Shown piece after piece: positions 9,209 to 17,574 of a stretch of 64,000 nucleotides of DNA. Every line of letters begins with the position of its first letter. The first letter of the stretch is position 1. The position numbers and the translations under genes are program-made. The stretch is from Pseudomonas putida. GTDB lineage: Bacteria; Pseudomonadota; Gammaproteobacteria; Pseudomonadales; Pseudomonadaceae. The notes under the pieces were generated by a model. That model saw nothing but the letters and a program-made list of their open reading frames with translations, ran no database searches and was not told the origin of the DNA. Where the stretch lies: contig NZ_JANHLE010000006.1 in assembly GCF_028682475.1 (NCBI RefSeq), positions 166,770 to 230,769 on the forward strand, given 5' to 3'.

Positions 9209-12200
9209 CTAAAGATCCTGCGGAAATGTCTCCAACTCCCTGTCGATGTCCACCTGGAGATGCACCATCACCTGCTCCAGAGCGGCCCAGACGGCCTCAA
9301 GCGCATTGGGTAGCGGTTCACGACATACCCGCGCCAATGCCGCACACGCCTGTGCCAATGGCAAGGCATCGATCAGACAGGCAACGCCTTCAAGGCGGTG
9401 CAAGGACGCGCGGACAGCCTCCAGCGCCTGCTTCGCTACCGCGTCCCTGAGCAAGACCTGCTCCTCGCCGAGGTTCTTGTACAGTTCCTCCAGCATGCGC
9501 CGCATTACCTGGGGGTTGGCCTGGGTCATCTGCTGCAGTGCCTGCATCCTGAAGCTGAACAGCGGTGCGTGCGCCTCGATGACTGCAACTAGACGGTCAA
9601 GGGAAACCGGTTTGACCAGCAACGCGTCCATCCCCGCCGCCAGGCAACGATCCCGCTCTTCTTTCATGGCATTGGCCGTACAACCAACGATGGCAATTTC
9701 CGCGCGCAGGTGCAGGCGCTCCAGGCGACGGATACTGCGGGCCAGGGCGTAGCCACTCATCACCGGCATGTTGCAGTCGGTGATCAGCAAATCAAAGCGC
9801 TCGGCCTGCCAGGCGTCCAATGCAGCCTGGGCACTGTCCACTGCCACCACCTGATGCCCGAGAAACGTCAGTTGCTGGCTAAGCACCATGCGACTGGCGG
9901 ACAAGTCATCAACCACCAGAATGCGCCGGGCCGGGCCGACCTGGCGAAGCGCGGCCACGGTCACTGCTTGATCCGGCACCTGGGTGACCGGTTCCAAGGT
10001 GAGTGCCACGCGTATCTCGGTGCCGTGGCCCGGCACACTTTGCAGGTCGATGGTGCCGCCCATCAGCTCTATCAGTTGCCGACAGATACTCAGGCCCAGG
10101 CCAGATCCGCCATACTCGGAAGCCGAGCGCGCGCAGGCCTGAGTGAACGGCGTGAACAGCTCCGCCTGTTGTTGTTCGCTGATTCCAATGCCCGTATCGC
10201 GCACGCATAGCAGCAAACCGACACCCGATGGCGATTCCTGCCCGGTTCGGCTGACCTCAACGCTGACCTGTCCCAAATGAGTGAACTTGAGCGCGTTGCC
10301 CAGCAAGTTGACCAGCACCTGGCGCAGTCGTAATGGATCAAACCAGTAAAGCCCTTGCGCGTCCTCTGCGACCTGCAATCGCAAGTCCAATCCCTGGGCC
10401 AGGGCCTGGTTACGGAACTGGCTGACAATGCCTTCGACAAAAGGCATCAGTGCTGTGGCCTCGGGCGCCAGCTGCAGGCTACCGGCCTCGATCCTGGCCA
10501 GATCCAGGCTGTCACCGATCAAGGCAATCAACTCATTGGCCGAGCGGTGCGCGGTCTCCAGTCCGGCCGACGGCGCCTTGCCTTGCGCCAGCACGGTTTC
10601 CCGCTCCAGCTCCAACAAGCCGATAATCACCGCGATAGGCGTGCGAATCTCGTGGCTCATCGTCGCCAGAAAAGTGCTTTTGGCCTGGTTGGCCTGCTCC
10701 GCCTGCTCACGCGCTTCCACCAGATCAGCTTCCAGGCGTTTGCGTTCGGTGATGTCGATCCAGCCACCGAGCAGCCCTTGCAATTGCCCGTCAGCGCGGT
10801 AGAACGGCACAGTCCACTGGTACGCATCCGTGCACTGCCCTTCGAACTCGATGCGACGGTCGACGAACAACGGCTTCGGGTCTTGCAAGAGGCTCACATA
10901 ATCAGCGTGCAGTTGCGTTGCCAGCTCAGGCGGAATCATGGCGATATCCGTCAAGCGCTGCCCTTTGACATCCTCCAGACACAACGAAAACGCCTGCTCG
11001 TAGCTTTTGTTGCAGGTGATCAGGCGCCCTTCCAGGTCACGTACATAGATCGGATTGGGGATACCGTCGAGCAATGCGCGCTTGAAGGCCAATTGATCGT
11101 TAAGGGCCTCTTCGGCCTTCTCGCGCTTGCGGATCTGCGCACGCAAGCGACTACTCCAGACCAGCGAAACCAGGCCGAACAACACCGCACCGGCCACGGC
11201 CCAGTAAACCCAGGGGGCGATGCGTTGCCAGGCCGGTGCCGGCGGTGACTGCGCGCCCAGCCATCTCATCCGTAAAGCACGAAACTCGGCGACCGGAAAG
11301 GCCTCCAGGGCCTTGTTCAGAATGCTCTCAAGCTCCGGTGCAGTGCGTCGCACAGAGAACAGATCGGCCGCCCACATGCCTTCGACACTCCGTCCAACCT
11401 TGAGAGTTGGATCATTGTTCAGCACGCCATAGGCGCCGACCTCACTGTCGATGGTCGCCAACGCCTCGCCGCTGCGCACCATTTCTCGCGCTCCCTCCAG
11501 CGAGTCCACCAACAACAGGCGGATATCAGGATGGGACTGGCGAATACTGGCCTCCAGCACATGCTGGGCAGGTAATGCCAGCGTCTTCCCCCGCAACTCA
11601 TCCAGAGAGGCCAGGCCCAGCTGGGCCTGGCGAACAATGAACACCCAGCTCTGCCCGCCAAAGGAATGGGTGAAGGAGAGGAACTCCCGACGCTCCGGTG
11701 AGTCGCTCAGGGTAGTACTCATGTCAGCCTGGCCGCTTTTGAGCAGCGCCAGACTCTGGGCGATCGATGTAGAGGGGGTGTAAACAAACTGCAACCCGGT
11801 CAACTGGGCAATCGTTGCCAGCACATCGCTGTTGAGGCCGACCCAGTCACCCTGGCGGTTGAGAAACAGGTACGGCGGGTATTGGCTGCCGACGACAGTC
11901 ACCGTCGGATGGCGGGCAATCCACTGGCGCTCCTGCGCGGTCAGGGCAACCCGGTGATGATCCACATCCGAACCGAGCCCGGAAGTCCAGCGGCGCAGAA
12001 TTTCACGACGTACTGAATCGTCGAGACTGACCAGGGCCCGGTCGAACATTTCCTGCAGTGGCCGGTCCTGGCCGCGCATGGCAAAGGCGAAGCCTATTGG
12101 CGGCAGAGCGCTGGGACCGACAACCTGCAATCCCAGATAAGGACGCAGGGTGTTGTAGGCGCGGATGATGATTTCGTTGCCGATGAACGCATCGACCTCG

Positions 12201-12811
12201 CCCTGATTGAGGGCTTCCAGCGCACTACTGAGGTTGGGTGCCAGGATCACCTGGCTCTCGGGGTAGGCCCGTTGCACTACCTGGGTATCGGCATAGCCGT
12301 CGAGCAGTACAATGCTCTTCCCGGCCAGTGATTCGTGCGGGACCGATGCGCCGCCACGCACCACCACCATGGAACGGTCTGGGATGTAGTCCTCGGTAAA
12401 CACCAGGCCTGGCACACTGCGCTCGAATCCATTGGCGCTGGTGAGCACATCGATCTCGCCCTGATGCAGCGCCTCGATGGCTTCCTCGCGTTTGGCGAAC
12501 GCCCGAATCTGGGTCCGGACACCCAGGCGGCGAGCAACCAGGCTCAGGTAGTCGGCGCTGATGCCCAGGTAACGGTTACGGTCGATGGTGATATCGACCG
12601 GCTCATAATCGGCAAAGGAAATGCCTACCCGTAATACCCGTGAAGGGCCGAGCCATTGTTGCTGCGTCTGACTCAGCGGCATCGGCTCAAGGTCGATGAA
12701 CGGTGGTACCAGGGTGAAGGGCAACTGCGCGGCCTGCGTCCAGCTACCCGCAAAAAGCCACAACAGGCAGACCAGCATGAACCCCGCTGATCGGTGGTGT
12801 CGTTTGCTCAT
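9209..12811 (-). CDS. BvgS/RocS-type hybrid sensor histidine kinase
   Basis: A 1200-residue inner-membrane kinase. In order: signal peptide (1-28); two periplasmic solute-binding family 3 domains (about 55-280 and 300-520); one membrane helix (about 530-550); a PAS domain (about 570-690); HisKA with His720 in MSHEIRTP; HATPase with Asn839, DTGIGIS and GGSGLGLS; a receiver with Asp1012 (ITDCNMP); and a C-terminal HPt domain with His1138 in LHRLEG. This is the BvgS/RocS layout for a multi-step phosphorelay. The final acceptors are probably the RocA-like and RocR-like regulators beside it. The ligand is unknown. All phosphorelay residues are present, so it looks functional. Confidence 0.92.
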   Translation of the reverse strand: MSKRHHRSAGFMLVCLLWLFAGSWTQAAQLPFTLVPPFIDLEPMPLSQTQQQWLGPSRVLRVGISFADYEPVDITIDRNRYLGISADYLSLVARRLGVRTQIRAFAKREEAIEALHQGEIDVLTSANGFERSVPGLVFTEDYIPDRSMVVVRGGASVPHESLAGKSIVLLDGYADTQVVQRAYPESQVILAPNLSSALEALNQGEVDAFIGNEIIIRAYNTLRPYLGLQVVGPSALPPIGFAFAMRGQDRPLQEMFDRALVSLDDSVRREILRRWTSGLGSDVDHHRVALTAQERQWIARHPTVTVVGSQYPPYLFLNRQGDWVGLNSDVLATIAQLTGLQFVYTPSTSIAQSLALLKSGQADMSTTLSDSPERREFLSFTHSFGGQSWVFIVRQAQLGLASLDELRGKTLALPAQHVLEASIRQSHPDIRLLLVDSLEGAREMVRSGEALATIDSEVGAYGVLNNDPTLKVGRSVEGMWAADLFSVRRTAPELESILNKALEAFPVAEFRALRMRWLGAQSPPAPAWQRIAPWVYWAVAGAVLFGLVSLVWSSRLRAQIRKREKAEEALNDQLAFKRALLDGIPNPIYVRDLEGRLITCNKSYEQAFSLCLEDVKGQRLTDIAMIPPELATQLHADYVSLLQDPKPLFVDRRIEFEGQCTDAYQWTVPFYRADGQLQGLLGGWIDITERKRLEADLVEAREQAEQANQAKSTFLATMSHEIRTPIAVIIGLLELERETVLAQGKAPSAGLETAHRSANELIALIGDSLDLARIEAGSLQLAPEATALMPFVEGIVSQFRNQALAQGLDLRLQVAEDAQGLYWFDPLRLRQVLVNLLGNALKFTHLGQVSVEVSRTGQESPSGVGLLLCVRDTGIGISEQQQAELFTPFTQACARSASEYGGSGLGLSICRQLIELMGGTIDLQSVPGHGTEIRVALTLEPVTQVPDQAVTVAALRQVGPARRILVVDDLSASRMVLSQQLTFLGHQVVAVDSAQAALDAWQAERFDLLITDCNMPVMSGYALARSIRRLERLHLRAEIAIVGCTANAMKEERDRCLAAGMDALLVKPVSLDRLVAVIEAHAPLFSFRMQALQQMTQANPQVMRRMLEELYKNLGEEQVLLRDAVAKQALEAVRASLHRLEGVACLIDALPLAQACAALARVCREPLPNALEAVWAALEQVMVHLQVDIDRELETFPQDL

Positions 12812-12854
12812 GGGTACTCCATCGGTGCGCCTGGCAGTGGCCAGCCGAGAAACG

Positions 12855-12884
12855 AAAAGCCCGTCAAAGACGGGCTTTTTTTGT
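12855..12884. terminator. Rho-independent terminator after thrC
   Basis: The stem AAGCCCGTC / GACGGGCTT with loop AAA is flanked by A and T runs. It lies just past the thrC stop and upstream of the kinase gene, and should end the leftward hom-thrC transcript. Confidence 0.8.
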
Positions 12885-12899
12885 CTACCGGATGATCGG

Positions 12900-14309
12900 T
12901 CAGAGCGGCTTGCCGCGGTTGCCGTGCTGACTGACGAAGGCCTGTACCGCCTTCAGATCATTGGCCAGAACTGTGCATCGTTCTTCGCGTTCGAACAGAT
13001 CGCTCAGGTGCGCTGGCAGCTCAAGGGCCTTGCCGACACCCGCCTTCTCCACCGCTTCCGGGAACTTGACCGGGTGCGCGGTACCCAACACCACCATCGG
13101 CGTGTCCAGGCTGCGGCGGCACTCGCGAGCGGCCTTGACGCCAATCGCGGTGTGCGGATCCAGCACTTCACCGGTCTGGGCGAAGACTTCAGCGATAGTC
13201 TCGCAGGTTTGCGCATCATCCACCGCCAGCGAATCGAAGAGCTTGCGCGCTTCGGTCCAGCGATCCTGCTCGACGCTGAAACCACCGCCCTGCTTGAAGT
13301 TGTCCATCAAGCCGGCGATGGCCGCGCCGTTGCGACCGTGCAGGTCGAACAACAGGCGCTCGAAGTTGGACGAGACCATGATGTCCATCGACGGCGACAG
13401 GGTCGCGTGCAGGGTTTCCTTGACGTACTGGTTGCCGCTCATGAAGCGGTGCAGGATGTCGTTGCGGTTGGTGGCGACGATCAGCTGGCTGATCGGCAGG
13501 CCCATGTTGCGCGCCAGGTAACCGGCGAAGATGTCGCCGAAGTTGCCGGTCGGAACCGAGAACGCCACCGAACGCGCCGGGCCACCCAGCTGCAGGGCAG
13601 CGTGGAAGTAGTAGACGATCTGGGCCATGATCCGCGCCCAGTTGATCGAGTTGACCGCCACCAGGCGCGTACCCTTGAGGAAACCCTGGTCTGCGAAGCT
13701 GGCCTTGACCATTTCCTGGCAGTCGTCGAAGTTGCCTTCGATGGCGATGTTGTGGATGTTCTCGCCGAAGATGGTCGTCATCTGCCGGCGCTGCACTTCC
13801 GAAACGCGCTGGTGCGGGTGCAGGATGAAGATGTCGACGTTGTCGCAACGACGGCAGCCTTCGATCGCCGCAGAACCGGTGTCACCGCTGGTGGCGCCGA
13901 TGATTACCACGCGCTCGCCACGCTTGGCCAGCACATGGTCCAGCAGACGGCCGAGCAGTTGCAGGGCGAAGTCCTTGAACGCCAGGGTCGGGCCGTGGAA
14001 CAGCTCCAGCACCCATTCGTTGCTGTTCAGCTGACGCAGCGGCGCGACTGCGGCGTGGGCGAACTCGCCGTAGGTTTCTTCGAGAATCTTCTTGAAGTCG
14101 GCATCGGCAATGCTGCCGGTGACGAACGGGCGCATCACCCGGAAGGCCAGTTCGTGGTACGGCAGGCCGGCCCAGGAAGCAATCTCTTCCTGGGTGAAAC
14201 GCGGCAGGTTTTCCGGCACGTACAGGCCGCCATCGCTGGCCAGGCCGGCCAGCAGAACGTCTTCAAAATTCAGGGCCGGTGCCTGGCCGCGGGTACTGAT
14301 GTAACGCAT
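12900..14309 (-). CDS. thrC: Threonine synthase
   Basis: A 469-residue PLP enzyme that converts O-phosphohomoserine to threonine, the last step of threonine synthesis. It has the family N-terminus MRYISTRGQAP and the PLP lysine Lys112 in HGPTLAFKDFALQ, followed by GATSGDTGSAAIEG. The length is normal for the long proteobacterial form. It lies 27 bases downstream of hom on the same strand, and a terminator follows. Confidence 0.97.
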   Translation of the reverse strand: MRYISTRGQAPALNFEDVLLAGLASDGGLYVPENLPRFTQEEIASWAGLPYHELAFRVMRPFVTGSIADADFKKILEETYGEFAHAAVAPLRQLNSNEWVLELFHGPTLAFKDFALQLLGRLLDHVLAKRGERVVIIGATSGDTGSAAIEGCRRCDNVDIFILHPHQRVSEVQRRQMTTIFGENIHNIAIEGNFDDCQEMVKASFADQGFLKGTRLVAVNSINWARIMAQIVYYFHAALQLGGPARSVAFSVPTGNFGDIFAGYLARNMGLPISQLIVATNRNDILHRFMSGNQYVKETLHATLSPSMDIMVSSNFERLLFDLHGRNGAAIAGLMDNFKQGGGFSVEQDRWTEARKLFDSLAVDDAQTCETIAEVFAQTGEVLDPHTAIGVKAARECRRSLDTPMVVLGTAHPVKFPEAVEKAGVGKALELPAHLSDLFEREERCTVLANDLKAVQAFVSQHGNRGKPL

Positions 14310-14336
14310 GACCTAATCCTCTAACGCAAAGACTGC

Positions 14337-15641
14337 TCAGTTCAGTTGTTCGACGCGGATACGCACCACGCTGCCGACCACATCCTGCAAGGCTTCCAGG
14401 GCGGTGATGGCGTCGTTCATGCGTTGTTCGAGCACACGGTGGGTGAGCAGGATCATTGGCACCAGGCCGTCCTGTTCCTCGACTTCCTTCTGCATGATCG
14501 ATTCGATATTGATGCCGCGCTCCGAGAGGATGCTTGCCACCTGGGCCAGCACGCCCGGGTGATCCTTGGCCTGGATACGCAGGTAGTAGGCCGATTCGCA
14601 GGCTTCGATCGGCAGGATCGGATGCGCCGACAGCGAATCGGGCTGGAAGGCCAGGTGCGGTACGCGGTTTTCCGGATCGGAAGTCATCGCCCGGACCACG
14701 TCGACCAGGTCGGCGACCACTGACGACGCGGTAGGCTCCATGCCGGCGCCAGCGCCGTAGAACAAGGTGGAACCTGCAGCATCACCGTTGACCATGACCG
14801 CGTTCATCACGCCGTTGACGTTGGCAATCAGGCGGTCGGACGGGATCAGCGTCGGGTGCACGCGCAGCTCGATGCCGTTGGCGGTGCTGCGTGCCACGCC
14901 AAGGTGCTTGATGCGGTAGCCGAGGGCTTCGGCGTAGTTCACATCGGCGGTGGTCAGCTGGGTGATGCCTTCGGTGTAGGCCTTGTCGAACTGCAGCGGA
15001 ATACCAAAGGCGATGGAGGCCAGGATGGTCAGCTTGTGCGCCGCATCGATGCCTTCGACGTCGAAGGTCGGATCGGCTTCGGCATAGCCCAGCGCCTGGG
15101 CTTCGGCCAGCACGTCCGGGAACGCCCGGCCTTTCTCGCGCATTTCGGTAAGGATGAAGTTACCGGTACCGTTGATGATCCCGGCGACCCAGTTGATGCG
15201 GTTGGCCGACAACCCTTCGCGGATCGCCTTGATCACCGGAATACCGCCTGCCACGGCCGCTTCGAAGGCGACAATCACGCCCTTCTCGCGCGCCTTGGCG
15301 AAAATCTCGTTGCCGTGCACAGCGATCAGCGCCTTGTTGGCGGTGACCACGTGCTTACCATTATCGATGGCCTTGAGCACCAGCTCACGGGCCACGGTGT
15401 AGCCGCCGATCAGTTCGATGACAATGTCGATTTCCGGGTTCGTTGCGACCTCGAATACATCAGCGGTAATGGGGGTACCGGTAATCTGGCAATTCGGGTT
15501 TGGCGAACGCATGGCAATCTGTGCCACTTCGATACCACGCCCGGCGCGGCGGGCGATTTCCTCGGCGTTACGCTGAAGTACATTGAAGGTACCGCCACCG
15601 ACGGTCCCCAACCCACAGATGCCTACTTTGACCGGTTTCAC
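14337..15641 (-). CDS. hom: Homoserine dehydrogenase
   Basis: A 434-residue monofunctional homoserine dehydrogenase reducing aspartate semialdehyde to homoserine. Residues 6-17 (VGICGLGTVGGG) form the NAD(P)-binding loop, VTANKALIA and the catalytic core follow, and a C-terminal ACT domain (about 350-430) suggests threonine feedback. The start is a GTG at 15641, preceded by GGGGAG at good spacing; the frame is open 20 codons further but without such a site. It lies between dsbC and thrC on the same strand and forms an operon with thrC. Confidence 0.96.
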   Translation of the reverse strand: MKPVKVGICGLGTVGGGTFNVLQRNAEEIARRAGRGIEVAQIAMRSPNPNCQITGTPITADVFEVATNPEIDIVIELIGGYTVARELVLKAIDNGKHVVTANKALIAVHGNEIFAKAREKGVIVAFEAAVAGGIPVIKAIREGLSANRINWVAGIINGTGNFILTEMREKGRAFPDVLAEAQALGYAEADPTFDVEGIDAAHKLTILASIAFGIPLQFDKAYTEGITQLTTADVNYAEALGYRIKHLGVARSTANGIELRVHPTLIPSDRLIANVNGVMNAVMVNGDAAGSTLFYGAGAGMEPTASSVVADLVDVVRAMTSDPENRVPHLAFQPDSLSAHPILPIEACESAYYLRIQAKDHPGVLAQVASILSERGINIESIMQKEVEEQDGLVPMILLTHRVLEQRMNDAITALEALQDVVGSVVRIRVEQLN

Positions 15642-15721
15642 TGTGAACTCCCCATTGAACGAACGACATGAAGCCGTCCGTGATAACAGCCGTCTCCCCA
15701 TGGTGACGGCTCGCTTGTTAA

Positions 15722-16456
15722 TTATTTACCGCCGGCCAACGCCAGCTTGGCAACCTGCGGTGCCGGTTGATAACCCGGGATCAGCTGACCGTCCTCGAGG
15801 ACGATGGCCGGGGTACCGTTGACACCAATCGACTGGCCCAGCTGGAATTGCTTGCTGACCGGGTTGGCACACTTGGCAGCCTTGATTTCTTTGCCGTCGA
15901 TCATCTTGTCCAGCGCGGCCTTGCGGTCGCTGGAGCACCAGACAGCTTGCAGTTGTTCGTCGCCCGGGGAGCCGAGGCCCTGGCGCGGGAAGGCAACGTA
16001 GCGCACTTCGATACCGCGGCGGTTTAACTCAGGAACTTCGGCGTGCAGCTTGTGGCAGTACGGGCAGGTCGTGTCGGTAAACACAGTGATGTGCGATTTG
16101 GTTTCGCCCTTGGCAGGATAAACCACCATCTCCGCGGCTGGAATAGCATTGATGCTCTTGGCGATGGCCTGACGCTCGGTTTTTTCCGTCAGGTTGACCG
16201 GCTTGCCGTCCTGGATCTGGTACAGATAACCCTGCACAACGAATTGACCATCGGCGCTGGCGTACAGAACGCGACCGCCCGCGAGCTTGACTTCATACAG
16301 ACCGTTCAACGGACTTGTGGCAACGCTCTCGACCGGCACACCGATTTCCAGCGACTGCAGGGTCTTGCGGATCGCCTGCTCGGCGTTGTCGGCGGCAGCG
16401 GCAAAAGTGCTGACCAGCGCCAGGGCGGCGGTGGCGATAATCTGGGTCACGCGCAT
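15722..16456 (-). CDS. dsbC: Thiol:disulfide interchange protein DsbC
   Basis: A 244-residue periplasmic disulfide isomerase. It has a signal peptide (1-21, ending STFAAAA), an N-terminal dimerisation domain and a thioredoxin domain with the active site Cys131-Pro-Tyr-Cys134 (DTTCPYCHK). The second cysteine pair, Cys174/Cys196, is also as in DsbC. The frame extends upstream over xerD, but the ATG at 16456 has AGGAG before it and begins the signal peptide. The xerD-dsbC-hom-thrC order is usual in Pseudomonas. Confidence 0.95.
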   Translation of the reverse strand: MRVTQIIATAALALVSTFAAAADNAEQAIRKTLQSLEIGVPVESVATSPLNGLYEVKLAGGRVLYASADGQFVVQGYLYQIQDGKPVNLTEKTERQAIAKSINAIPAAEMVVYPAKGETKSHITVFTDTTCPYCHKLHAEVPELNRRGIEVRYVAFPRQGLGSPGDEQLQAVWCSSDRKAALDKMIDGKEIKAAKCANPVSKQFQLGQSIGVNGTPAIVLEDGQLIPGYQPAPQVAKLALAGGK

Positions 16457-16601
16457 GGGAACTCCTGAAGGCGGGCAAAGGGCCAGGCAAGCAACGCACG
16501 TCCTGAAAGGGCGGCGGCCGTACGGCCCTCGATGCAAACCGCCCAAGCCTACCACATCATGCCCGCCCAGACCGCCCCCAGGCGATACCAGCGCTGGGTG
16601 C

Positions 16602-17498
16602 TCAGCCGCGTGGGTGATGCTTTGCGTGCAACTCCTGCAAACGGGCCCGGGCGACATGGGTGTAGATCTGCGTGGTCGACAGGTCGCTGTGCCCCAACAG
16701 CATCTGCACCACCCGCAGGTCGGCACCGTGATTGAGCAAGTGCGTCGCGAAGGCATGGCGCAGGGTGTGTGGCGACAGGCTTTTGCTGATACCGGCGACC
16801 TGGGCCTGATGCTTGATCCGGTGCCAGAAAGTCTGCCGGGTCATCTGCTCGCCGCGCAGGCTGGGAAACAGCACGTCACTGGGACGTCCGCCAAGCAACT
16901 CGTTGCGTCCGTCGCGCAGGTAGCGCTCGATCCATACCACCGCCTCTTCGCCCATGGGCACCAGGCGCTCCTTGCTGCCTTTACCCATGACGCGCAACAC
17001 CCCCTGGCGCAGGTTGACCTGATCCAGGGTCAGGCTGACCAGCTCGGTCACACGCAAACCGCAGGCATAAAGAACCTCGAGCATGGCCCGGTCGCGCTGA
17101 CCGATCGGCTCGCCCAGGTCCGGCGCCTGCAGCAGCGCCTCAACATCTTCTTCCGACAGGGATTTGGGCAGCGGCCGTCCCAGCTGAGGCATATCGACCT
17201 GCAAGGTCGGGTCGACGCCGATCAGCTTTTCGCGCAACAAGTAGCGATAAAAGCCACGCACCCCAGAGAGAAAGCGCGCAGTCGATCGCGGCTTGTAGCC
17301 CTGATCCAGGCGCCAGGCCAGGTGATCGAGAATCAGCTCGCGCCCGGCATCGGGCAACGCCACGCCGTGCTCCTGAAGCCAGCCGTTGAATAGCGCCAGA
17401 TCACTGCGGTAGGACTCGCGGGTATTGTCGGCCAGGCCTTTTTCCAGCCACAGGGCATCGAGGAACTGGTCAATCAGGGGATGCTCTAGTGCGGGCAT
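16602..17498 (-). CDS. xerD: Site-specific tyrosine recombinase XerD
   Basis: A 298-residue tyrosine recombinase of the usual XerD length. Catalytic residues are Arg149 (CGLRVTEL), Lys173, His244-x-x-Arg247 (SPHTLRHAF), His270 (LLGHSDLS) and nucleophile Tyr279 (TQIYTHV). With XerC it resolves chromosome dimers at dif. It lies upstream of dsbC (145-base gap) and divergent from the antiporter gene. The housekeeping neighbours identify it as the chromosomal XerD, not a mobile-element integrase. Confidence 0.95.
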   Translation of the reverse strand: MPALEHPLIDQFLDALWLEKGLADNTRESYRSDLALFNGWLQEHGVALPDAGRELILDHLAWRLDQGYKPRSTARFLSGVRGFYRYLLREKLIGVDPTLQVDMPQLGRPLPKSLSEEDVEALLQAPDLGEPIGQRDRAMLEVLYACGLRVTELVSLTLDQVNLRQGVLRVMGKGSKERLVPMGEEAVVWIERYLRDGRNELLGGRPSDVLFPSLRGEQMTRQTFWHRIKHQAQVAGISKSLSPHTLRHAFATHLLNHGADLRVVQMLLGHSDLSTTQIYTHVARARLQELHAKHHPRG

Positions 17499-17574
17499 GA
17501 CAACTCGAAGGCAAAAGACAAAAACGAAAAATTGCCGCTAGTCTTCCACAACACGGACGGCATAGGGAATTGGA

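Noticed and set aside
9198..9211. Short dyad TAGGACTTGTCCGA as a regulator site
   Set aside because: It overlaps the end of the kinase gene, is too short to distinguish from chance and has no second copy in the window.
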